Shown here: piece by piece, positions 37,100-48,400 of the stretch
How the letters are laid out: each line of letters starts with the position of its first letter
Position numbering within the stretch: the first letter of the stretch is position 1
From: Eukaryota sp. TZLM1-RC
Lineage: Eukaryota > Metamonada: BaSk clade
Assembly (NCBI GenBank): GCA_040285825.1
Contig: JAUPSS010000004.1
Location: 1,840,550 to 1,904,549 of the forward strand
Length of the DNA stretch: 64,000 nucleotides
Reading direction: 5' to 3'
Notes under the pieces: model-generated
Told to the model about the DNA's origin: nothing
Databases searched by the model: none
What the model saw: the letters and a program-made list of their open reading frames with translations, nothing else
Made by a program: the position numbers and the translations under genes

Positions 37100-38347
37100 A
37101 TGGATACAAACTCATCATCCTTGGAGCTCACTGAACAGGCAGAAAGGCTTCGTACCCTCAATGAGAATCTTCTCAACCAACACAGAGAATACATCCGACT
37201 AGTCAAAGATGTTGCCACCAAACAGAAAGAACTTCGCTCATCTCTTGAAAAACATAGCAAACAACGTCTCACCCTTCGAGACAATCTTCGTAGAATCAAA
37301 AAACGAAAAGACTTAACTGGTCCAGTCTCATCATTAGCTCGTGCAGATGTCCTTAACCATGACGTCACCACTACTCTTCCCACGTCCACCTCATGGCCTA
37401 TCAACTACATGCTGGGAGGCCTGGATGTTGTAATGCCCCACAGAGAGATACGGTTTAAGTATAAACTTGGCTATGAAGATTTTAAACGAAAGTCTTCTAT
37501 TTTCAGCTTTCTTTTGGCCCTTTTTGCGTTTATTCTTCCATATCTTTCCCAATCAAATGTTGCAATTTCTACCTATGATTGCTGCATTTTGCTCTTCCAA
37601 TTCTTTTTCCATATTAGCCTTATTTTCAAGGAATCGATTCTGATCAAAAACGGTTCCAAAATCAACCGTTATTGGATTCTTCATCATTACTCCTCTACAA
37701 TTTTACTGTTCTTGTTATTAATTTGTCGATTCGACTCTCTTTACCTCACAATCAGATCTCATATTGCAATTTTCTCAATGTTGGGCTCTGCTTTCCATTA
37801 CATAAGACACAAGCGAGCCATTAGTAAATTTTATGCTGATCTTGCCACCGAGAGAGCCCATTTTATGGACTTGATAGATTCAACTCGAGAATTAGGAGTT
37901 GAAGATCCTTCTGTTTCGTACAAGTTACCTCTTTCAGTAATCTTTATTGGAATTTGTGCAGTCGGAATCCATGTTTATCAAAACTTTATTGGTATAATGA
38001 CCATTTTGGTCTCTTGGAGTCAACGGACTTTTGACACTTTATTTTGGACTGGTATTCTTTTAACTTGTCTGGGCATTGGTAATTTTTTAACAACTTTATT
38101 TATTCTTTTTTCAAAGTTAAAACATGGTCAGCCATTTAGATATTCACCCAGGACTAGACCAATTCCAGGTTTTCCTAACAAAAAAATCACAATCCCTGTT
38201 CTACATCAACTTTATGCACATGTTACTGAAAATGAAGATTCTGACGAGAGCAGTACTACTGAGATCGAATTCAAACCTTATAGACCATCAGATCCTTTAA
38301 ACAGAAGATCTAGAATGAGTCACTCTCCTCAATTTAATAGATTTTGA
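37100..38347 (+). CDS. TMEM120-family multipass membrane protein
   Basis: A 415-aa protein. The N-terminal 75 residues form a coiled coil (LEKHSKQRLTLRDNLRRIKK). Then come an amphipathic link with YMLGGLDVVMPHREIRFKYK and KLGYEDFKRKSSIF, and about six transmembrane helices. The conserved YWILHHYSSTILLFLLL of TMEM120A/B (TACAN/NET29) is clear. TMEM120 proteins sit in the nuclear envelope/ER and have a fold like fatty-acid elongases with bound coenzyme A; a role as an ion channel is disputed. The tail is hydrophilic and acidic, then basic. Divergent from DRC1. Confidence 0.85.
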   Translation: MDTNSSSLELTEQAERLRTLNENLLNQHREYIRLVKDVATKQKELRSSLEKHSKQRLTLRDNLRRIKKRKDLTGPVSSLARADVLNHDVTTTLPTSTSWPINYMLGGLDVVMPHREIRFKYKLGYEDFKRKSSIFSFLLALFAFILPYLSQSNVAISTYDCCILLFQFFFHISLIFKESILIKNGSKINRYWILHHYSSTILLFLLLICRFDSLYLTIRSHIAIFSMLGSAFHYIRHKRAISKFYADLATERAHFMDLIDSTRELGVEDPSVSYKLPLSVIFIGICAVGIHVYQNFIGIMTILVSWSQRTFDTLFWTGILLTCLGIGNFLTTLFILFSKLKHGQPFRYSPRTRPIPGFPNKKITIPVLHQLYAHVTENEDSDESSTTEIEFKPYRPSDPLNRRSRMSHSPQFNRF

Positions 38348-38433
38348 GTAGTTAAAATTTCCAAAACTAATTATTATCTTGTATTTTGCAATTAAAACCT
38401 TCAATAAATGTGTTCAATAAGTACTTTTGGTTG

Positions 38434-39759
38434 TCATAAGCAGTCACTTAATTCCTTTTCCAACAATTGCTCTAGCTGTGTTTGATAAATACTCTCTCTT
38501 CTCCGCAATTCAACAATGGTGTTTTTTAATTGAACATTAGCTTTTCTTAAACTTTCTAAATCTGATGATGTTTTTTGTGATCGTACATCAGATGACTTCC
38601 GATTTTTTCTAGCTAATGAAGTTTTGAGCTCATTAAAAGCAAGCAGAGTCTGTCTCTCATCATAATTGATTGATTGATTAGAACTGATTGATCTTGATTG
38701 TATAGAATCATCATTCAACATTTGCTGTTCATATTCTACAATTTTCGCTTTTAATAGTTCGACTTCTTGCCGTAGTCGTAAAACTTCTTGTGAGTCTTCT
38801 TGATTCTTTTTGACAGGGGTGTTTTTGATCTTCTTTGCTATTGTACAATACTTTAATGTACTCAGAGTTTCGTCAAAGTAACAATTTGCTGGACTTATTG
38901 TCCCAATCAGCAAAACATAACCAGAAAAAGAATCCATAAGCAAACTTGTTAATTTCGTATCCCTAAACGATACATGATTGGATTTTTTTGACTTTGCAGA
39001 AATAACAGTCCCTAAATGATGCAAGGATTTGTTAATGTGTCTGCTCTCTGTTAAAGTTTGACCACTTGATCCCGTCCTCTTCACCTTTTCACTCCCTGCC
39101 AAGTCACAAAACAAAACCTTTCCTCCGTTGGTGAGATAAATGGTGAAAATGCCATGAGACCTGCTAGAATCAGGATTGACCAGGTGGCTTCCAACAGTTC
39201 TATTAGATAACCCTTCGTTAATGACAGCAAGGCAGTCGTCAATAGAATCACATTTGACCACAAACGCCCCTTCCGTAAAGAAGAGTTGCCGCTTGGTGTC
39301 AAAACGGAGAGACACCTGCTGACATTCATTAAGCAGATCAAAGACTTCGTTATTGTACACCTCCACAAATGAAGCCGAAAGAGAAGAGTCTGGTAGGTTG
39401 GAAAAAAGGTAACTCAAGGATCTGAAGGTTATTCCTAGATCATCTTCTGTTTCTGGAGTTGGGGGTGAAAAAAGCGTGTGTGTCTTTCCTGATGAAGTTT
39501 GTCCATAGCAAAGTATAGCTGAGGAATATCCCTCTATAGCCTTGTCTAGCAAAGTAGTGGTGTTTGTATGTAAAAAAGTTTCTTCCTGAGTGCTTGATTC
39601 GGGAAGTATCTTGTGGAAAACAAAGTCACAGCACTGTTTCTCTGAGAGTGTTAAGGTAATTGTAGTATCAGAAGTAGAAACAACAGAACATGCACCATTG
39701 TCTATTTCATAGTTTGATAGAGGACGGACACGGGCTACCACCGAAACTGAATCAGCCAT
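38434..39759 (-). CDS. kinesin motor protein, short
   Basis: A 441-aa protein with an N-terminal motor domain (about 1-320). Motifs: P-loop GQTSSGKT (86-93), switch I around NPDSSRSHGIF, switch II LFCDLAGSEK, and HINKSLHHLGTVI. A short neck and coiled coil (EVLRLRQEVELLKAKIVEYE) follows; there is no long tail. The motor wording (YGQTSSGKTHT) is closest to kinesin-1 and related plus-end motors, but the subfamily cannot be fixed from sequence alone. The truncated tail suggests cargo binding through a partner or a specialised role. Confidence 0.93.
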   Translation of the reverse strand: MADSVSVVARVRPLSNYEIDNGACSVVSTSDTTITLTLSEKQCCDFVFHKILPESSTQEETFLHTNTTTLLDKAIEGYSSAILCYGQTSSGKTHTLFSPPTPETEDDLGITFRSLSYLFSNLPDSSLSASFVEVYNNEVFDLLNECQQVSLRFDTKRQLFFTEGAFVVKCDSIDDCLAVINEGLSNRTVGSHLVNPDSSRSHGIFTIYLTNGGKVLFCDLAGSEKVKRTGSSGQTLTESRHINKSLHHLGTVISAKSKKSNHVSFRDTKLTSLLMDSFSGYVLLIGTISPANCYFDETLSTLKYCTIAKKIKNTPVKKNQEDSQEVLRLRQEVELLKAKIVEYEQQMLNDDSIQSRSISSNQSINYDERQTLLAFNELKTSLARKNRKSSDVRSQKTSSDLESLRKANVQLKNTIVELRRRESIYQTQLEQLLEKELSDCL

Positions 39760-39926
39760 TAGTGTGAATTTCTATCAAAATGCAGTTTTGGCTTTTGACC
39801 AATTCATGCAATCTTGATAGACGTTAAGCATACTTTAGTTCTATCACTATATGATATCACGATCAAATGATAGTTAAAGCAGCAACATCACATACGCGTA
39901 CAGGTACGCAATACATGGAAAAACAC

Positions 39927-40290
39927 TTATTTATGGGGTCTCCGGAACGCCTCAGGTCTTTCATTGTGGTAGTGCTCACTTATGGCAATCTCCAGTTGGT
40001 TTCTGGAAGCCGAGATGTCCCTCGACCAGAGTGTCTGACATTGAGGGCATACAAACTTATCATTGTTCACCCTCCCATCATCGTGATACAAGTTTTGATT
40101 GAATACCTTACAGCAATTCGTTTTGGCAGATGTCATCTCCATTGGCCTTCACATATGTAAAATGTTTCTGAATCTCCTTCAAAAAGCGCTTCCCTGGGGT
40201 TTTCACAGATTGTCTTGATGGCCCATCACCTCCACTACCAAACCAAATTATGGGTTCTCTTCCATTAGCCATTAGTTTAATTTTTTTCAA
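39927..40290 (-). pseudogene. Fanzor C-terminal remnant, frameshifted
   Basis: Minus strand, two frames joined by a one-base shift near 40140. First EPIIWFGSGGDGPSRQSVK and TPGKRFLKEIQKHFTYVKAN, then EMTSAKTNCCK (RuvC II Glu and zinc half), HDDGRVNNDKFVCPQC and motif III LWSRDISASRNQ, ending RPEAFRRPHK. It is a close relative of the remnant at 24.28 kb, with the CxxC intact here. It directly abuts the 3' end of the retroelement read at 40277-42190, as if one element inserted into the other. Confidence 0.78.
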
Positions 40291-42190
40291 TTAATCCCAT
40301 TATCCTTTTTTGCCTTCTTATAAAAAAATCAAACTTGTTGCGGCGCAGGGCTCGGCGATCTCCATTTATCAGCAGTTGGACTAGTATAGTTCTTAGTACA
40401 GTATAGAAAGCCATAGCAGCCTTACCTAGAGATCCAAGCAAAGAAAAAACAATGGGACATAAATTATATTGGGCATGAGAATTTTCATTAACTGAGGAAA
40501 TGGGTTTCGCATGTTTTGCAATTTTATATTTTTCGCCTACAAGAAGAGGATTTTTGACATCTGAGTTAATGAAATGTTCGTTAGAAGAATTACAAGGGTC
40601 TATGGACATGGCGTCTAAAATAGTAAAACTACCATTCAAACCGGGAACAACCAGATCACCTCTTGTCAGACCCATAGAAGCTCTGTTGTAACGCGTACTA
40701 TCAATATTGGGATCATCAAGAATTAATTTTGATAACAGCGGTTCTAAAAAGGAATCTACTCGATATGATTTGCACATTACATAAATTTGGTCCCTGACGT
40801 TATTATGCACTTTGCTTCTAAATGTAATGAAATGTTTACAGTTCAAAAGATGAGTAAACAAAAGAGGTTTACCACATTTACAAGTTAAATGATTGGGCAA
40901 ATTGTTTGGCCACAGCAAACAACGAAAACGCATGTTTAAAAGCCATTCATTGTTTTTTAACAAAAGTCCATAAACAGAGGGAATTGGAGTTACTAAAGCA
41001 GCAGCAGAACTATTACGAATATCCTTTAAAAAATTACCGAAAGCGGGATTTATAGTTTTGGCCAAGCCAAGTCTTACTTCATAATCCAGATGGTGCTGAA
41101 GTTTTTTCAAGCAAAAACGTAAATTTGGAAGTGATCGGGTGGGAATTTCTTGAATATTTTGAGGAAAACACTGAATCCAGATATCACTAGGCAAATCATC
41201 TAATTCAATTTGAAGTTGATTCAAATAAAAAGTTTGATTCTCCATGGACCAAATGAACATCATATGGAAACCTTTGGAAAAATTTAAAAATAATATAATT
41301 TCCACCTCCTAAAAAAGCTGCTTTACATAAAATCGAAGATATAGTGAAACCAATTTCACCCAATTCAGCAGAACAAAAAACATGACTTCGAATTAAAGAT
41401 TCATTTACCTCCAATAAAGAAGAATAAAATTCGACCCGAAGTTTGTTGAAACATCTACAAAAATCAAGAGATACTGAAGGAGAAGCTGACCTTAAAATAT
41501 GAGAATTTTTCAGAATAACAAATTTTTAAAATAAAAAATTTGATGTGTTTCTCGATATCACATTCAGCAATAAAACTAAGATTTCTGTCAAAATTCTCCA
41601 ATAATTTGTTCAACTGGGAATAAATTTCATTTAAATTATTTAACCAAAATCCAAGAAACTTGAACGCTTGTTGTTCATAACTAATAAAGAGAATTTGAGC
41701 ACCATCAATCAATAAAGATTGTTTTGTTCTTCCAATCAAGAGACATTTAGCTGGATTCAAGGGTAATTCAATGTCTTTGTATTTCGCAGCAATGCCTTCA
41801 GAAACCCTACAAATGCTTTCATAAGAACCGATAATAGAAATGTCATCCATATAAGCAACAATATGTAATTCAGGGAATTCTATTTGGGTCATTTCAATAA
41901 TATTATCAAACAAAACAGCAATGGGCCAAGAGGGTCACCTTGTTTGACACCAGAAGAAGATTCAAGAGTAATGGTGTCAAAAATTAAGTCCGACTTTTTT
42001 ACATAAAATAAGTAAAAATATGCTGAAAGTTCAGAAAATTGTTTTAATTCCAAATTGTTTTTTAAAACTACCTCTGTGCTTTGGCGAAAAAAGTCCAAAT
42101 AGATGAAGTGTTTTTACTTACTGTTTTTTAATTCAGAAGTAAAAGAACGCATTTCCGTTGAAAAGGGAATTGCACTCGTGGGGCTAATTT
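40277..42190 (-). mobile_element. non-LTR-like retroelement, broken ORF
   Basis: Minus strand. Reverse-transcriptase motifs: SSSGVKQGDPLGPLLFCL (about 41905-41960), AYMDDISIIGSYES with YMDD near 41850, LPLNPAKCLLIG and the FKFLGFWL step. The C-terminal ORF (40277-41305) follows with DIWIQCFPQNIQEIPTRSL, an LTCKCGKPLLFTHLLNCKHF Cys/His cluster, VHNNVRDQIYVM, then RGDLVVPGLNGSFTILDAMS and AKHAKPIS, a restriction-like endonuclease-like pattern. It ends RRQKRIMGLIEKN-stop. Frameshifts near 41920, 41460 and 41300 make it inactive. The 5' part upstream of the reverse transcriptase is missing or unrecognisable. Confidence 0.82.
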
Positions 42191-42479
42191 CCACTGACCC
42201 CCAGCTGTTCCGTTAATTCCCCAAAGTATTTGGGCCCCGTTGTTTCAAAGTTTTTTTACGGCATAACAACATGAAAATTTATTCCTGGAACAGACACATT
42301 TTAACACTAAACCAAAAAACCTTAACTGATGTTTTTACCTACTCAAACCCCATCAACTCGATGACAGGAGATTTTCGCTATTTTGAATAGCAGGTCGCGT
42401 GTTATAAAACTCCGTAATATTTTTCAAAATGGAGTTAATATAACGAGGAAGAGCTTTCAATAACGAAAATACAATTGTG

Positions 42480-43145
42480 TTTTCCAAATAAAAAAATCAA
42501 ATGTACGACCACTTTGTTTGAGAAGTTTTCCTAAATCATCTAAAAGGTTGAAACCTTTACTTCCAATGGTACCAAAAATTGAAATAGCAATTGGGACGAA
42601 TTTGATGTTTCTGCCTCTTGATTTATTAAGACGTTGAAGAAGAACTTGCTTTTTTGATTTGTTGGAAAGCTCTGCAACTTTGGGTTAATATTGAATGTTT
42701 GAATGTTAGAATTGAAACTCCTTTCCATGGAAACAGTGTGGTTTTTTTGCAGCAAGATATTTTTATTGAACCAAAACTCAGTGTAAAATACGGTGGTGCA
42801 ATCGATAATTAGTTCAGTTCCATCATTGAATGTCACATCCTTTGTGGCTCAAACTGAAATTTAATTCATCAAACAGAGGTACTAAACGAACTGGATGTGA
42901 GCACATTGTAACAGATCATAAATACAATCACGAACTGCATTGTGGACAATTGATCTTTTTTGAGTGAATTTACAGCAGGAAATAATGTGATCAAAAGAAG
43001 CATAAGCACCACATTTACTTTTCATAATTGATAAGCCTGGATGAGGAGGTTGAATAAGTCTAATTCGCATGACTGTCAAAAAATTTCTGAAAGCAGTAAT
43101 CCAAAAAGTCGAGAAACTTGAGTTATCAAACAAGTTGAACTATTT
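42480..43145 (-). mobile_element. retroelement fragment related to the 21.7-kb element
   Basis: Minus strand. KCGAYASFDHIISCCKF and RSIVHNAVRDCIYDLLQ (about 42885-43030) match the Cys/His and HDAVRDTVF blocks of the 21.7-kb element. Further down FFIWKTQLYFRY and GTIGSKGFN are the C-terminal blocks in other frames. Several frameshifts and stops. The reverse transcriptase is absent. Confidence 0.65.
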
Positions 43146-43414
43146 AAACTGCACATAGAAGACAAAAATAATTTCAAAGAAAAACCACCAGAGTTGTTAG
43201 CCATACTAATTTGATTGTTCAGTGATTCTGGTTCTGAATAATTAATGATCTTCTGTAGTTTAGGAACATTTCTTAAAAAGTTTGGTAAATCTTTATTTTC
43301 AATCGAGGCAAAGTCAACTTTTGCAGAAAATAGTGATTGTTTGAAAATAGAAACATTTGGAACTGCTTAACCCCCAAATTGCACAGTTCAACTCTTATAG
43401 ATATTATTGTTAGA

Positions 43415-43837
43415 ATGAATGATTTGGTCAGTGCATCTACCAGACTTGCAGAGCATCATATAGGCAACTTTGACACTGAAGATAACACAAATCCCATCAC
43501 TCCAGAACCTATAGACCAGGATCTCATAGACAGAGCTCTAGTTCTCTTGCAAAGGAGTCTACGTCATACTGATGGTACTTCTAGAGCTCATTACTCTTCT
43601 TCCAACTGTTCTTCAAATGATCTTCTTTCATGTACCATTCAGTCAATGTTTCCGTTGAACCCTTCTCTTTCTCCGGTCGAAGCAGCCAGGGCATTAGAAG
43701 ATTCCTTAAGTAGAGCTAACTCCACTGTCTCTACACGTGATGCTTCCACCAATACTGCAACAGTTCTCCCCACACCAAGAGGCGATGTACCTTTTAATGT
43801 TGTTCCATTGGTATCTGCTAGACGTTGTCCGAGATAA
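43415..43837 (+). CDS. hypothetical protein, 140 aa
   Basis: Starts MNDLVSASTRLAEHHIGN; Ser/Thr/Asn-rich, with a helical middle (IDQDLIDRALVLLQRSLRH, and SPVEAARALEDSLSRA) and a Thr/Pro-rich end. No known motif, signal peptide or membrane segment. It ends 34 bp from the convergent RING-CH gene. The composition resembles host proteins rather than the neighbouring elements. Function unknown. Confidence 0.5.
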   Translation: MNDLVSASTRLAEHHIGNFDTEDNTNPITPEPIDQDLIDRALVLLQRSLRHTDGTSRAHYSSSNCSSNDLLSCTIQSMFPLNPSLSPVEAARALEDSLSRANSTVSTRDASTNTATVLPTPRGDVPFNVVPLVSARRCPR

Positions 43838-43871
43838 TTTTTATTAATCAAATCATTTGGCTACTACACCT

Positions 43872-44903
43872 TTATTCAGTATCTTCTATTTCTTCATTAT
43901 TTCCAAATAAGTATAAAACCATTAAAATTAAGGAACTAACAAAAACGAACAAAATCAAGGAATTCCAGGAATTGGCTTTTTTAATCTCAAAATCACTAAT
44001 TTTTATGGTTTTTTCAACATTTATCATTATTACTAAAATCAACCAATATATAGCAATAATTATCGCATTTATGTGGACAATCAATGAATACTTATTTTCA
44101 TCTAAATTTTTGATTGATGACTTAATTTTTACTCCTGAATACCAAATCAATAAAGTAAACAATAGCAATAATATTCCAGCAGGATTAACAATTACAAAAA
44201 TAAACCCATACATTCCGTAAAAAACTAAATGCCATAGAGGTCTGCATATGGGAGGTGCATATCGAGGGGAGAAGAGAAATCGTATCAGAGTTGGGGGAAC
44301 TTCTGCATAGAGCATAATGTTAGACCAAGAGCCATGATATTGCTTGACCAGAGAGTGGGTTAGGTAGATCAAAGAGCAAGTGACGAATGTAATACAGTGA
44401 GAAAGTAGATAAGTGTAAAAGGAAAATGAAAATGAAAAATGGAGAAGATATGTACATGATAAGGCTAAGTGGAAGAAAACAAACACATGAATGAATGGCC
44501 GATAGATGGATGAAGCAGTAGAAATTAAGGAGATCAGAAGAGCAAGACAAGAAGGTAAAATGTAAAGCACTTGGACTTGACTTATATGTGGAGTTATAAA
44601 AAACAGACAGACACAAGAAAACTGTAGGAACAGAAAACAAAAGGTAAGTAACTTTGGAGAGATCTTTGAAAAGAACACAGGAAGAACATTGGTCAACGTC
44701 AATTTAATAGGGATGCTATAACGAGATAAGCACACTTCACATCGAGCATCAAATAAAGCAATTTTCTTGAACATTAACCATTGTTCAAGGCATTCGCGAT
44801 GAATATAGGCTAAAGAACCTGTACAATTACAAGGAGAGATAAGATCGGAACTAGGACAGTGACACACGCGACAAGAGGCATGCGAAGCATCCTCCTCACA
44901 CAT
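43872..44903 (-). CDS. RING-CH (MARCH-type) membrane E3 ubiquitin ligase
   Basis: A 343-aa protein from the first ATG (the frame is open six codons further upstream with a TTG). The N-terminus is a C4HC3 RING-variant domain: CRVCHC, then CNCTGSLAYIHRECLEQWLM and CEVCLSRY, about residues 10-65. These ligases pair with E2 enzymes to ubiquitinate membrane proteins. It is followed by about eight hydrophobic segments, more than the two of most MARCH proteins and closer to the multi-span MARCH6/Doa10 or plant types, though far shorter than MARCH6. The tail is short and acidic (NNEEIEDTE). Confidence 0.88.
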   Translation of the reverse strand: MCEEDASHASCRVCHCPSSDLISPCNCTGSLAYIHRECLEQWLMFKKIALFDARCEVCLSRYSIPIKLTLTNVLPVFFSKISPKLLTFCFLFLQFSCVCLFFITPHISQVQVLYILPSCLALLISLISTASSIYRPFIHVFVFFHLALSCTYLLHFSFSFSFYTYLLSHCITFVTCSLIYLTHSLVKQYHGSWSNIMLYAEVPPTLIRFLFSPRYAPPICRPLWHLVFYGMYGFIFVIVNPAGILLLLFTLLIWYSGVKIKSSIKNLDENKYSLIVHINAIIIAIYWLILVIMINVEKTIKISDFEIKKANSWNSLILFVFVSSLILMVLYLFGNNEEIEDTE

Positions 44904-45410
44904 TAAATCCGAAATTGACAATCAATTACTGTTTTGATTGCACCTCTTCATCACTATTCGACTTTATTGACCTGTCTTTATCACTGGTTTTTCTGAAGTT
45001 TTGTTGAAACATTGTGTAAACATCGACAGACAGTTTGAATTACTGCAACAACTGCGAAATGCCATCTCGCTACTGCTCTCTCACCAGACAAGGTGAAATC
45101 AATGTAATATGTCAGGTGTCTATAACAGCACTTTCATTATCTATTGGTCATATTGGATGGTCATATTGGATGGCTATTTTCGGACCATCTCACAGTATAT
45201 TATTGTTAAACCACAGACCATTTCTTCCTATGACAACTAAATCTTATTTAATTTGAATCTCAAATTCTAGTAAAATTTTGCATAAACTGCACAGTATCAT
45301 ACTCTTCAAAAAACATATGAAATAAAATGAAATATTTGAATTCTGCAAAACAAACTTTATAATTTTAAAATTCAATTTAATTTTAAGCAACAGAAATATA
45401 ATACAAATTA
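44904..45410. other. intergenic, nothing recognised
   Basis: Contains a 73-codon plus-strand open frame (45035-45256) without recognisable features and AT-rich 3' flank of CFAP57. GGTCATATTGGAT occurs twice close together (45146-45172). Confidence 0.35.
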
Positions 45411-48400
45411 TTACAATAATGAAGGTAAAACTTCCCGGGAAGTAGGTCTATCAGATATTCTAGAGGTTTCATAGATTGGATTACCAGTAAGCTCTGTAAG
45501 TCTACTTCTCAACTTACCAATTAACTCTCGTTGACTATTAACTGTTTGTTCCAACTTGGAACTCGACCTAGCTTCATCTTTGGCCTTTGCAACTTGCTTC
45601 TCACTTGTTAACTTGTTCCGCAACTCATCAATGGCTCTAATCAGTTCAAGGTTCTCAGTCACCAAACCAGAAAGAGTGTGGCGATGTTCTTCTTCCATGG
45701 AAGCAAGTTCTTTCTTCAAATCAAAAGCATCCCTTGTTAGTTTATTAATATGGCCTTTTTGTTGATCATGAACCAAATTTGAATTCTCTCTCCCTGAATC
45801 ATGACTGAGACCGGTGGTGTGGACTAATGGTTTGATTTCCTTAATAATAAACCTTTTAAGTGCCACGTCAGAGTGAGCTGTCTGGGAGGCCTTTGTAATG
45901 GCAGTCAGTAAACGTTCCTTTAAACGTTCCAGGTCCAAAAGTTCCACATAGGCTTTCTTGGCAGCTTTTTGAGTTTCGGCAAGTTCTTCCTTTGCTTTAG
46001 AGATGTCCAGTGCCATTGAATGATTAATCTTGTGGGATGAAGAGAGAGAATCAAACAGAGATTGAATTTTGACGGACAGCTGATGAATTTCTTTTAGCTT
46101 TGGATCAATCTGTCCTCTTAATTCACAGATTTGGTGATCCAAAACAAACTTCCATTTATCCAATTCTTGGTTATCAACCTTTAAGTCAAATATCTTTGCT
46201 TCTTTTTCTCCAATTACTCTATCTCTTTCCTTCATGCGGGCTATAGCAGCTCGTCTTTCTTGTTCAAGAGTGACTATTGTTGACTGAAGGCTTTCATCAT
46301 GACGTTGCATTGATTGAATATCGACAACCCTATCATCAACCCCTCTCTTAATCTGAGCAATCTTCTTGACCAACATTGCTCTTTCGGCTCTCAATCTGGT
46401 TAGCTTCTCCCTTTCTGCAGACAGTTGTTCAGAGAGACGGCTACGAAGACTGTTGAGCTCAGCCTCACCATCTTCTTGGCACTGCTTTAAACGTTCGTTG
46501 AAGGTTTGTTCATTTGAAGAAAGTTCTTCTGATAACTGTTCTAGTCTAAGCGATAGTTCTTTCAAATGCTGTGAATGTTCTTCTTGGTGTTTAAGTAATT
46601 CATCTGCCTGATCAGCTTCCAGTCTTTTTAATTCTTCCTCTGATGACGTGATGAGTTGCCTTTTTTCATTTTCAAGATTCTTAAGTTGATTGCTCCTTGA
46701 TTCTCGTACAATGGCATAGGAACTACGTATCTCATCAACTTCATGGGCTTGTGAATGGTCCAATTCGTCTAATTCAAGGGAATTGTTTTCTTTAAGTTCT
46801 TCTATTTTTTTGAGCAACTCCGAGTAAGATTTTCTTTTTTCACTAATTTGAGCAGTAAGACCTTGAGTCCTACTGGTCAACTTATTCAAAAAATCAACTG
46901 AAATTTGTCGAAGTTTAAAGTCTTGGTGAATGTTCATTTCGCCCAAAGTTCTATTCAATGCTTTGGGTTCCAGAACACAATTAGAAATAAACTCCACATC
47001 ACTGAGAACCATCGAGTCAAGACTGTTGATCTTGGAGACAGAAGTGTCATACATATGGGGTAGTGAAAATGACTTGAAATGACCATTCCTTGACATTGAA
47101 AGGATGTAATGAGAATTTGGGTTATTCAGCTGAACAATTGAAGAAACAGCTTGAGAATGTCCTTTTAAAGTACTAATAGGGTGATCAGCACCCCCTACTT
47201 CACTAGTGAAGTCACTACTAGAAGTATCTGATTGAATCAACTCGCCCAAAGTAAACACAAACACATACCCACTTTCAGTACCCAATACCACTCTGGAATC
47301 ACCATCAATTAATTCATTGATAGACATGGTGGTAAATGTATGGTCAGTGAATTCTAGGTGAGAAAGAAGAGTAAAGGAGGGAAATGTTGAAACAATAAGT
47401 GAATTCTTTTCCAGCAACAAAACTAAATTTGTTTCGTCTTCAAAATTGCTTTTAAATTTCTTGAATTTTTGAATTGTGCTGGACAATGCTCTTAAACAGG
47501 GTGGAGGTTTAACGAGTTCAATTGAAATTAATTCTAATTCCCCACCCTTGTTTAAGATTTTATTAACTGAGGTAGAGTTAGATGGAAAGAAATTACACCA
47601 ATTACTACTATTTTCAATTCCAGAAAGGTCCCAGGTTCTAATTAAATTATTTGAATGTAAGGACAATAAAAAAAGATCTGAATGGCCAAATTCAAAATCC
47701 AAAACTTTCCCTATTTGAGAGATTTCTTTATTATCTTCTGGTCTTTCAGGGACAAGTACAAAAACTTTATTGTCTTTTTTCCCAAAAACAGGGAAAAAAG
47801 ACAAAAAGATTGAACCATCTAATAAATCCCCAGGTAGCTGAACCTTTGCTTCAGAGAGGAATGCAGTAGAATGTCTGATTGAAGACAAACCGCAAGAACA
47901 AGCAAGATAATGACCTCTTTTCGAAAATTTGAGTAGTTTTGAAGGAATTGCTATAGGATCGGGGATGTTGATGCTATGAATTCCAAATAAAGAGGTTGGT
48001 CTCAGAATAACTTTTGTTGTGTTTTCTGCTGGCCAAGCGCAATAAAGACCAGTCGGATGGACAGCTGGTCTAACTGTGGAAGCATTGACTGTGGCATCAA
48101 CAGTGCGGTTGGAATCAATGGATCTAATGGCTTGGTCGAACAAGTGAAACATTGTTTTATGAGGGAGAGGGAAAAGATTTGAAAGTGACCAAGAAACCAA
48201 ATTTGACCCTAACACATGATAGAAATGATTGGTAAATGGTGATAAAGGGGAGGTTGGTGACGTCACCAATAGACCAGAATCATGTGACTTTGACCTATTA
48301 GAAACATCAAATGAATTTAGAACTGAGTTGATTCTAAAGGGTTTGGGCTTCTCAATCTTAGTGGCAACATTAGGGGTAGTGGCTAGTGATTTAATCATAA

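Noticed and set aside
45035-45256. 73-codon plus-strand ORF upstream of the RING-CH gene
   Set aside because: No motif, and partly built from a local duplicated GGTCATATTGGAT; likely chance.
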